Shown here: positions 34,122-43,370 of the stretch, piece by piece
Position numbering within the stretch: the stretch's first letter is position 1
Layout of the letters: the number at the start of each line of letters is the position of its first letter
Assembly: GCF_033118175.1 (NCBI RefSeq)
Contig: NC_083693.1
Location: 54,615,981-54,679,980 of the forward strand
Reading direction: 5' to 3'
Source of the DNA: Dama dama
Taxonomy: Eukaryota; Chordata; Mammalia; Artiodactyla; Cervidae
Length of the DNA: 64,000 bases
Translations under genes and position numbers: made by a program
The notes under the pieces: generated by a model
What the model was told of the DNA's origin: nothing
Seen by the model: only the letters and a program-made list of their open reading frames with translations
Database searches by the model: none

Positions 34122-36034
34122 AGACGCGAGAGATCCTGATGCCAGAGCCGGAAAAAATGTCTGCTCTTCTCTTCCACAGGACATGGGCTGGCCTCCTATG
34201 GCTGGGACCACCTCTCTGGGTCCTCCACCTGGGTGAATTCCCCTCCAGGTGAATCTGGTTGAAGATGCTCTCCCAAAGATCTTCCTGGGAAGTGAGTCTT
34301 TCCAGTCAGATCCTTTAGTCCTATGGGCCTCATAGCTAATAGACTCTCTGCTTTGCATACCCCAAGTCCTACTTTTTCTGGAGCTCCAGGAAAGAAAAGG
34401 CAGGAAACTAAACAGGTGGTGATTTTGCACTTTCACGAACGTTCAGGTCTTGGTCACCAACAAGAACAGAAAACTAGCTACGAGTCTTTACTTCCATTAC
34501 TGGAGAAACAACCTTTCAGAAGAGCATGGAAGAGCCAGGCTCCCAACCAGCTGACTGCAGGGACAAGTTCTGAGCAGGGCCTTCTTCAGAAATCCTTCCC
34601 TCCTCTTCCTTCCCATCCGCTCTGCCAGGGCTGACTGGGAAGCCCCGAGGGCAGTTTCCAATATGTGTCTTACAACATCCAGCTCCCACCCCAGCAATCA
34701 TTTATTAGAAAGAGGTTTTATGATACAAATTTGATAATCTCCCATGCACACTGACACTGTTCTAATTGAAGTTGTAAGCCCATGAAATTCAAGCCCTTTG
34801 TCTTCCCGAAGGCCACAAGGTTTAAAAAGATACTATTGTCCTCCCTAACACCCAGTACATTGTCACCAGGGACTGATTAAACAGAGTCCTGAATCGAAAC
34901 AGTGCGGATTTTGTCTAGGTCCTTTTCAGGCCTGACAATGCTCTTTTCAGTTCCCAAGACAAAAGGAGGTTTAAGGATAGAGATTCTTCTAAGATAACTG
35001 CATCCATATGGAAGGCAAGGTGGCCAGCAGCTGAGACCCAAACACCCCTCTCCCTTCCCCCTCTGCCCTCCTGTCTCTCCCCACCCCCAAAATCCCAGGT
35101 GACAACAGGACCTCAGCTATCCACCCTCCCGCTACCTCCTCCTCCTTTTCCTCCTGGGACAAGAAAGCTAAAACCCAAAAAAGGGCCAATGGCTACTTCT
35201 CACAGGCCTCATCGAGCCCTTGCTCCCGCCCCTGGATCTGATGCCCCCAAATTGCTCTTTAAACTCGAATCTCCCTTCACTGGGCGCCAGAGAGAAAGGT
35301 CCTCACATTTTCTCCGAGAGAGTGAACACTGGCACCGCATGGGAGGTCCTGCGACTACGGATACCAGAGATGCCCAACGAAGCACAGCTACAAACCCGGC
35401 GGGGTAGAACCCTAGATCCCGGCCCGAGCGGTACACTGGGGCCGTGGGTGACACGGGCTGAACCAACGGGTCCCACCCGTGTGTCATTCCCCACCACACC
35501 ACCCGCTCCCGGTCCCACCCTGGCCAGGTGTCACGCCAAGAGGCGGAAAATCCCAGCTGCCCAGTGAGGCGCTCGCAAGGCATAACTGGGGGTTCCCCGC
35601 GTGGCCCTCGGGTCCCAGAAACGAACCGCCAGCAGCGCGCTCAGCCCGGGTCCCGCTGGCATTCCCCGAGCCCTCACGGAGAAGCTCATTATGCCCTCTC
35701 TTTATGCCCTTCGTGGCCGACTCGGTTGACTTTCGGAGTTAGAAGCTCCAGCGGCTCAGGGGCCTCCGTCTCACTTTGGGAGCAAAGCCTCCACCCCACA
35801 CCTAAAGGACCCCCACACTTAAAGGGTGCCTCTGCTCCCTCCTCTTCTCTCTGTTCCCCTTGTTTCTTCCTAAAGGCGTGTGGGGACTGTGTCCTGCCCT
35901 TCTACCCAGCTCGGGGTGGGCCTTAACTTCGCGGGTGAGGCGTGGCCCGGAGCCCCAAACTCCGGATCGGGAAAGCACTGCTCCCACCTCCGTTTCCCGG
36001 CAGACACGCAAGAAGGGGACCCAACCCCACACAT
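34122..36034. other. 3' flank of NKX2-8, repeat-free and increasingly CpG-rich
   Basis: No mobile element was seen. CpG density rises from about 35.2 kb (GCAAGGCATAACTG, CGCCAGCAGCGCGCTCAGCC). Several overlapping frames on both strands between 35.1 and 36.0 kb reflect GC-rich sequence lacking stop codons. They show no domain and disagree with one another. I see no second gene. Confidence 0.5.
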
Positions 36035-36040
36035 TTTATT
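36035..36040 (-). terminator. NKX2-8: NKX2-8 polyadenylation signal
   Basis: AATAAA on the - strand, about 320 bases after the NKX2-8 stop codon. It is followed by the G/U-rich stretch TGTGTGGGGTTGGG, which fits a downstream element. It would give a 3' UTR of roughly 0.33 kb. Use is inferred. Confidence 0.7.
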
Positions 36041-36358
36041 CTCGCACCACAAAGAGGAAAAATATTCTATTTCTCAAAATAAGCTGCTTCCCATACAAAT
36101 AGCTATTTTTAAATGTACAAATAAGGTTCAAGCAATAAAATCTAGCTCTGGGTTTGGCGGTCCAGGGAAGAGGAGACGGGGTGTCTTGGCGAAAGCTTCC
36201 CTCGGAGTGCCGGCCGGTGGGGGCGCCGGAGAGGACCCCCGCGCCGAAGGAGGTGGGGCGGCGGGACGCGCTCCAGGTCTCCGGCTCTAGCCAGGCTGCG
36301 GCTGCAGAGCTCACTCCAGGTCCGGCGTAGCCCCCGGGGCCCGCGCCCCTCGGCTGCC

Positions 36359-37734
36359 TCACCAGTTCCAGGAGACCAGGGCGGGGGGCGCTAAGTGCTG
36401 GTAGGCGGGGAAGAGGCCGAAAGCCGAGCCAGGCCCGAAGGCGGCGTAGCCTGGCACAGGGCAGGCGGCGGCTGGCGGCGCCGCGCTCTTGTCCCGGGCG
36501 GCGGCCGTGCCGCCCTGGGCGCTGCCGCCGCACGGCTGCCCGTCGCGCACCAGCACGGGCACCACCACGCGGCGCAGCAGGCCGGGCGCGGCGCGCACCT
36601 CGGCAGCCGCCGCCAGGTCGGGCGCCTCGGCCACTCCCGGCGCGCGCGCGCGCTTCAGCTTGTAGCGGTGGTTCTGGAACCAGATTTTGACCTGTGTGGG
36701 CGTGAGGCGCAGCAGGCGCGCCAGCTGCTCGCGCTCGGGCGCCGACAGGTAGCGCTGCTGCCGGAAGCGCCGCTCCAACTCCAGCGTCTGCGCCTTGGAG
36801 AACAGCACCCGCCGCTTCTTCCTCTTCTCGGCGTCCGAGCCCGGAGACGCAGGCCGAGCGGACGGCCGCTGCGACGAGTCCCTCGGGCTGGCCTCTGGGC
36901 TGCTCTCGTCCGAGGCTAGGGACGCAAGGGAGACACGGCCCTGTGAGACGCCGGCCGCCGCTGGAGCGCGGGCGCCGACCCACGAGCGGGAGGGCGCCCC
37001 CACTCGCCCGCGGCTTTCGGGATGAGGCCGTTTCCTTCCCTGGACCCATATCTGGACACCCACCTCTCTGAATTCGACGACCTTTTAGACCACAGCCTGG
37101 GACTGCACCTCCAAAGAAACCCACCCCGGGGGTCTATTAAAACCAACCCGTCCTGGTCGCTGTGCTGGCAGACGAATTCACTGCAAGCTGCCTCACCAAG
37201 ACGGGCCACTTTGAGGTCGACTGCACTACGGTTTGCCGACGTTTGCAAAGCCCTGAATCCAGGCTCGCCAGTACTGCTCATCCCAAACCGAGGCCAGAAA
37301 AACGTGGCCACTTTTTCAGGCATTTAAGGACGGCGTCTTAAATATTTAAATGTTCTGATCCCTAGAAACGGAAACCCAAATCCCGGGCGTTAGTGCCAGG
37401 CGCAGGGATCTGCTCTCAAGATATGCCAACTAGCCTAGGGGTTTCAGGAGGACAGAGTCTGTGGGTCCAACACTGAGGAAATCCAGACCTTGGGCTGGGG
37501 TTTCCGCTTCCCATCCCCGCACTGAGCCCGCTCACTCCCCCCGCCTCCACCCCCGCCGCAGTCCTCTGCTCACTCACAAGGGTAGTGGCCGCGCTCGGAT
37601 TCCAGCCAGGTGGCGCAGGGGCCGGGCGCAGGGGCGCGTAGCTCCGGCTCCCTCCTCCGCAGGTGCTGCGCATCCTGCTCCGGTAAATCCAGGAGCCTGC
37701 GCACGGTGAAGCTGAGGCGTCCAGAGGTGGCCAT
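36359..37734 (-). CDS. NKX2-8: NKX2-8 homeobox transcription factor (two exons)
   Basis: NK2-class homeodomain transcription factor acting in the nucleus. Family members bind CAAGTG-core sites and pattern ventral neural tube and foregut derivatives. Coding exons are 37734-37578 and 36915-36359, joined in phase 1 across GTGAGT...CAG-type splice sites (donor GTGAGTGAG, acceptor CTTGCGTCCCTAG), giving 237 residues. The ATG sits in a good Kozak context (CCGGCCATGG). The N-terminal TN repression motif is FTVRRLLDLPEQ (residues 9-20). A Ser/Pro-rich linker with SDAEKRKKRR precedes the homeodomain at about 84-143. Helix 3 is TPTQVKIWFQNHRYKLKR, with Asn51 (N134) and the NK2-diagnostic Tyr54 (Y137). 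The NK2-specific domain RRVVVPVLVRDGQPC lies at 167-181, and the protein ends YQHLAPPALVSWNW. The frame is intact throughout. The combination of TN, homeodomain and C-terminus identifies NKX2-8 rather than NKX2-1 or NKX2-5. Longer overlapping frames on either strand are GC-rich shadows. Confidence 0.96.
36916..37577 (-). other. NKX2-8: NKX2-8 intron
   Basis: The single intron is 662 bp, begins GTGAGTGAGCAG and ends with a pyrimidine-rich tract and CCCTAG. It interrupts the reading frame after the first base of codon 53 (a serine rebuilt across the junction). The position between the TN motif and the homeodomain is usual for NK2 genes. Confidence 0.92.
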
Positions 37735-37876
37735 GGCCGGGCAGGGGAAGGAGGCGGGGGCAGGGCAGATCTGGAACCGAGGGGCGGCCCGCGACGCCGC
37801 TCCTATGGGTGGGCGTGAGAGGCGCACGCCATGCGCTGGCTACCGAGATATTAGCGCGTTTACCGTGGAATCCCAG

Positions 37877-37884
37877 TTTATATA
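37877..37884 (-). promoter_or_regulatory. NKX2-8: NKX2-8 TATA box
   Basis: TATATAAA on the - strand, about 145 bases upstream of the ATG. Transcription would start near 37850, leaving a 5' UTR of about 115 bases. The sequence TTTATATAAATA also reads as a TATA box on the + strand. Confidence 0.7.
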
Positions 37885-37996
37885 AATAGCTCTTCCCACC
37901 CGGGACGCTTTGAAAGCCGAGGTCCGGGTCTCCCGGATGTTAAGTACCTGAATGAGTGCTGCACCAAAGCCCCGGCGAGCCCGGAAGGTGCCACCT

Positions 37997-38033
37997 CCGC
38001 CCCCCGCCCCGCCCCGTCCCGTCCCCCGCCCCT
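37997..38033. promoter_or_regulatory. GC-box cluster (SP/KLF)
   Basis: Consecutive CCGCCCC/CCCGCCC motifs about 115-150 bases upstream of the TATA box, expected SP/KLF binding sites of a CpG-island promoter. Confidence 0.6.
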
Positions 38034-38084
38034 CGGGCGCCCCGTTACCTCCCAGAGGCGGCAGGAAGCTGCCCTCCGCATTAG

Positions 38085-38150
38085 TGATTCTGTCTGATTA
38101 GTCCCAAGTGGGGACAGATAATGGGGATTGTTGCCAAAGAATAACATCTT
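38085..38150. promoter_or_regulatory. NK2/GATA/SOX motif cluster
   Basis: Within 30 bases lie CAAGTG (38105-38110, NK2 core), AGATAA (38116-38121, GATA) and ATTGTT (38127-38132, SOX-type), with TGATTAGT next to them (38095-38102). This is about 220 bases upstream of the TATA box. Possible autoregulation is inference. Confidence 0.4.
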
Positions 38151-38250
38151 GGGTGGCGAGCAGTGGCCACCGCCCTCTGGTCCCGGTTTCCTCCTCCTCC
38201 TCCAGGGCTGACTTCGAGCCTGGCCCCGCGGGAGCGCCGGGAAGGGTGGG

Positions 38251-39960
38251 GGCGACTTGGGTGGGTTTATGAGCACCCAGGAATTTATTCCTTGTTAGCT
38301 TTATTCCTCGAGCTTGTTTGCTGGAGTGTTCGTTTCCCGCAATTATCCGGAAAGTGATTTACAAGGCGGCGTAGAACACTGGCGCGCTCTCTTTCTCTTT
38401 TTAGCTGGGCTCCTGTAAGGATTCAGAGGCGAGAAGTTGCAGGCGGGCGCAGAGGAGAGGCCTGGCCTCGCCAGCGTCTGTGCAGAGGGTTTCGAAGACC
38501 GCTAGGAATCTCCCACACCCCAAGCGCCCGCAACTTCAGCGGTGCTCGGGAAGGGCTGGGAGCATCCGGGGAGCCCCAGGCCAGCAAAATGGAGGCGGAA
38601 TCAGGCCAAACAATTTTCCTACGAGGTATTAGGCTCGTTTTCCCACTCTGCCCGGTGGCTGGCCCAGGCCCAGGCCCACTCTAGGCCTCACGGGTGGTGG
38701 CGTTTGCAAGGGCGCTCTAGGAGGGCGTTGCTGCCTCCTTGGCGTCTGGGCACCTCCTGGCCTCCGTAGCCTCAACGTCAGGCCGGGGACTGGAGGTGCG
38801 TCCTCTGCCCCAAAGCAGGCCTTGGGTGGCTCCGGCTCTCCGCTCCACCAAAGCTGCTGGGCCTGGTCTGGTGAGGGACCGATTGCGGGAGTTAGGAGTG
38901 CGCCCGCCGGGCTGAAAAGATGGCCTGCTCGGGGTTTCCCGACATCTTCTCGTTCCCTACCCAAGGAAATGGTCGTGTAGAAGGTGCAAGGAGCCGGACA
39001 CATTTTCTTGGCTCATGGTTCCACGGTAGCCGCGCTTCAGCCAAGGGCCAAGCGAGCGCGCTCTCAGAAGCCTCTCCTTCCGCAGCCAGTGGACAGGGTA
39101 GTGGGTTGTTAAATTTTCGTGCGAGCCGGCGGCACTCAGGTGGCCGCACCTGAAATCCTGCATTCCCCTGATCTGAACTCGGACCCGGCTCCCGTGCAGT
39201 TGCGGCCGCCCCACCCGGCCCGGCGCACCCTCCCCAGCAGCTTCCCTGTCAAGCGTGCCCGAGGCGCCGGCACTGTGCGGCGCCCTGGGTGGTCGGGCGG
39301 AGGCAACCCCAATACAGGCCAACTGCTAGGCCGCGGACAAAGGGGAAATGGAGCTCGACGCCCCGGACCTGTTGGAAGCATTTGTTCCAGTCAAGATTTT
39401 GCATTTGTTCAGTCCGAAATAATGCGTGATTGACGCCTGCTCACAATGCGCTTCAGCGCGCCGGGATAAATCGGAGCTTGTCCTGTGTTGTCATGGTTTT
39501 CAATGGGGTTCAATGGGATTGGGAGCACGATCCACTCTGCTGGCCGTCTCTCCGAAGTCTCGGCAATAGATTTATTAGTTATGTCTTTTTAAAGAAGATT
39601 AAATTGAAATGGCTTGGCTGTCCCGGCCGAGCTAGGGCGGAGGAGGGAGCCGGGGTGGAGATCGGCAGAAGCCGGAAACCCTGCGCGCACAGTGCCCAGC
39701 ACCTACGCTCCGCACCCTAGAGGTTGGGCAGGTCAGAGACTGACCCAGGTCCGCGTGGCCTTCTCTCTGGCTGGCGCCCGATGCGTAGCAACCTCTGTCA
39801 GCCCCTCTCCTGGGAGAGGTGGAAGGAAGGTACCGAAAAAGACTGTCCTAGGCCAGTATTAGGACAGACTCCCAAATTTGAGTCTGAACTTGGGAGGCTT
39901 GTGTCAGGTAGAAGCAGCTCTGACCTGGAAGCCAATTGGCATTCCTAGCGAGCTTTAATC
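38251..39960. other. CpG-rich NKX2-8 upstream domain
   Basis: Repeat-free, with a second CpG-dense stretch at about 38.9-39.4 kb (CCAAGCGAGCGCGCTCTC, TTGCGGCCGCCCCACCCGGC). Open frames on both strands are domain-less products of GC richness. A GLI-type site is at 39286. Confidence 0.55.
39286..39294 (-). promoter_or_regulatory. GLI-type 9-mer upstream of NKX2-8
   Basis: TGGGTGGTC on the + strand (GACCACCCA on -) is a perfect GLI consensus, 1.55 kb upstream of the start codon, in the direction of the gene. Motif match only; SHH responsiveness of NKX2-8/Nkx2-9 is established knowledge. Confidence 0.45.
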
Positions 39961-42900
39961 ACCTCACCACTCTGAGGCTTTTTTTTTTTTTTTTCATCCA
40001 AAACAGAAGAGAATAGATTTAGTAATTTCTAAGGACTCTACCAGTTTTATAATTACATATCTCTTGAATTTTTCTAAAACCGTCTTCATCGCATTAACCA
40101 GCAGACTTTGGTCTTCTTACCCTTCTAGACCTCTCATACCTAGGATCCTGGCCCCACATTTTCCAGGATGTTCTAGAAGAGGATGTGACATCTTTTGAGT
40201 TTCCCAAGGAGCCTCCACAAGAGTGGGGAGGGGTAGGTAGATAACAGTTTTGCCAAGAGAACCAAGTCAAGAGAAGCAAAAGAAGCGTCTTTCCTGGAGT
40301 GACTGACCTCTCTTAGCCTTTTAATCTATTTAACATCCTAAGCCCACACTGACGTGTAGAAATAAGCAAATGGCACTCTTCAGTTCTTAAGAGCTCTTCA
40401 GCATCAAATATTTGCTTTTACTCTTAGTATTTGGCTCCCAAAGAGGAGATACATCCCCCATCTAGCAAATGTGCTCTAGGAAGGACCTAGCTCTGGGATT
40501 AGCTCCAAATATTACTTCTAGCCTCACCTCCCTTGATCTGGGAACAGTGTTCCTGGGCCCCAGTCTGTGTTTTGAATACCCCAAGGAAATTGTGTACCTC
40601 CTGGTTCTGGAAAGCACTGTAACTTCCCTACCTCGTCGTGGATTCTGCATTAGTCCAGTCCTCCTTTCAGCTGTTCTCTGGGACTTTACCTAAATTATCT
40701 CCAAGAGCCAGAGCCCAAGGACTCCAGGAGATAGTTCCACTTAAACTGTGCCTTCTGAAGCAATGCAGAGAAAAAGAGGGAGAGCCAAAATTACTAGACG
40801 CAGGTGCTTTTTTAAATTGCCTCTTCGCATCAGATGAGCTCAAAGACATGGGAGGAGAAAATCATTTTTTGATATTGGGTCATTAGAAAAAAGGTTGTCG
40901 TGATATTGTTTTATACATATTAGAAATATCCTAGAAATCACTGGTGAACAAATGACTGGCTATTCTTTTCCACTTTTAAAACATTCTTCGGTGCTCTGGA
41001 CACTTGAACTTATTTTGAAACTCAACATAGCTTGTGAATATTATTATTTAATTAGATAAGTATTTGTTTCCCTGTAATTGGATGTAGTACATCTCAATCC
41101 CAGTAAGAGTTTTTAATCTTAAAGCATCTGTGCTATAGTAAGTATACTTAAGCAGTCTGCACTAATCACCCTTTCAAAAGTATTAGCCAAGATGGTCATC
41201 ACTGTTGTGTGCTTGAGAATTTAAGACTAGAAAATTCTGAAATAAAACTAAAGTATCTTGATTTTTTTTTTTTAATGATTGCATCTATATCTTGCATTCT
41301 GCTTTTAAATCCTTCCATTTTGGTTAAGTGTTTCACAAAATCCTGCAAATCTATACAGTCTTGAAAAGAGGCAACATTGCAAATTCCCCTTGATAGATGG
41401 AGGGCCCTCAACTGCCAGGACATTTTTCTTTGCCTCATAGCAACTGCTCTCCCCTTTTTATCAGTATTCTGGTTAAAATAGCAAAAGGAAAATAAAAATG
41501 GGCTTTTGACATTTCCAAGAAGAAGTGAATGATTTTCATCAGCCTTAGGATGGAAAGAAAAGGCAGCATTTAAAATCAGACCTCTTTGCCTTTCCTTCTA
41601 AAAACTACTTGCCATGAATAAGTAAACATTTCCCTTTTAATGGCTAATAATCAATTGCTTGGCGGTGGTCCAGGCCTGGCTGCAGTTCTTTCTTAGTTGT
41701 GCTGATGATATATACACATGGGACAAGGAACAGCAATTACTTTCAGATTGGGAATTTAGTACATCTTTGAAATGGGCTTTAGATTTTATTGTTTAATGTC
41801 AAATGACAAGATTTGAAAGATCCCACCTTAAATTCCTTAAAATATTGATTTTACATGGACTTTTTTGTTGTTGTGCTTGATCACAGAAGAAAAGTTTTTC
41901 TCTCCAAATATGTTTATCTAGTTGTTTAGTTATATACATGCAAAAAGTGTAGGGGGTAAAATGGTTCAATGAATTAAAAAGTAAATGTATTTTATTATAG
42001 TCTCCATTTCCTAAAGAACCAGCAAATAACTTTTTATTTTTAAACTAGTTTATTAAATATGTCTGGTCTTTCTCATGCCTTTCCATGGTATAAGAGTAGC
42101 TGTGATAGCATGGAGTGTAAATTGTCAGAATAAAAATAATACTACATTTTGCGGAGGGTGCTAAATCTTATTTGTCCAGAGCTAAACTCAATTTTATCTA
42201 ATCTTTTCTTTTTAAAAAGGTAACAACTTATAATCCTTTGTTTGACTGATATAGATGTAACTTATATCATACCAAACTCTTATTGTGTTTAAAGATCTAG
42301 GTCCTAAGTCACACTTAATGTCACACCCAGACATCAACAGAGTAGACTGACCCCAGGAACACATTTTATATTAAACATGTTTTATAATACTTGCCCTGGT
42401 ACATCACAGACAGGCCTGCCTACAGGGCATGCATATGACCACCAGCACTTCAAGTCAGTTGTTATTATTTTTCCATAAGTTACCCAAGCAATTATGAGGT
42501 CTTTTTAAATATACCTTTACTTTGTCTGATATTAGGGATTTTTAAAGGGCTGCATTATTAAGATGAGATACTATTTGTCTTATTTGACAGCAATTCAAAC
42601 TCTAAACCAGTTATTATTCTGGGAGAGTCTTTGTTAATACTTGCTGAAAACAAGGACCACAGTCTCTCAGAATCAAATATTCCATTTTCTTATCAGTGAT
42701 GAGGATAGCATTAGTAATATGATGTCACTTCATGTTTTATACATTTGAGAATGTTTGCAATGTGCCCTCACCCTTGTTATCACAGGACAGATTACCTAGA
42801 AGAAGCAAAGCTTAAGGAGAGACTTGAAGGCAGATACACTGTGATATCCCTAGAATTGAAGAAATTAGGGAGGAGAAAGAGCATCAGCTTTCCTAAAGAG

Positions 42901-43104
42901 GAAAAAGAGCATCTATTGTAATAGAAGGTATTAGAAAAGAATGATTCGAAGGTGAAAGAGAAAGAGAGGCTGTGCTAGCTTAGAGGTATAGGTTCAATTT
43001 GATCTCATCAGCTCCAAGAGAAAAAAAATGCCCGAGCCAAAAGGTCCAGTCAATAGTGGCTTCTATTATATATTCTCCCCCAAAGTCTTTATATTTCTAA
43101 AAAT
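39961..43104. other. 3.1 kb single-copy, repeat-free interval
   Basis: No mobile element recognised. Simple T run at 39979-39996. The piece near 41630-41760 (GGCTAATAATCAATTGCTTG, GCGGTGGTCCAGGCCTGGC) looks like conserved non-coding DNA. No gene. Confidence 0.45.
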
Positions 43105-43370
43105 TAATGACAATAGCTTCCAGTTGTGAGACAAATAAATCCTGAGGATGTAATGTGTAACATGAAGACTATAGTTAATGGTACTGTTTTGTATATTTGA
43201 GAGTTGCTAAGAGAATAGCTCTTGAAAGTTCTTATCTCAAGAAAACCAAATCTGTAACTAAGTGTAGTGATGGTTGTTAACTTATACTGGCAGTCATTTT
43301 GCAATACATCAAATCATTACATTATACACCTAACACTAATACAATGTTATGTGTCAATTATATATTTTTT
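43105..43370 (+). mobile_element. L1 3' end
   Basis: Sense L1 3' UTR: ATGAAGACTATAGTTAATGG, GAGAGTTGCTAAGAGAATAG, ATTATACACCTAACACTAAT, ATGTGTCAATTATATATTTT. First recognisable mobile element on the 5' side of NKX2-8, over 5 kb from its start codon. Confidence 0.9.

Larger units (their letters stand above)
36150..38250. promoter_or_regulatory. CpG island covering NKX2-8
   Basis: Dense CpG across both coding exons, the intron and the promoter, including a CG run inside exon 2 (36639-36651). Typical of a Polycomb-regulated developmental homeobox gene; chromatin state is inferred. Confidence 0.85.

Noticed and set aside
35099..36032. Several overlapping 60-135-codon frames on both strands
   Set aside because: CpG-rich flank of NKX2-8. 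Frames conflict, have no domains, and show low-complexity Pro/Arg composition.
36395..36919. 174-codon + frame antisense to the homeobox exon
   Set aside because: Arg/Ala-rich mirror of the coding strand with no domain.
36036..37124. 362-codon - frame overlapping NKX2-8
   Set aside because: It runs out of frame across exon 2 and the intron. The homeodomain lies in another frame; this one is an artefact of GC-rich sequence without stops.
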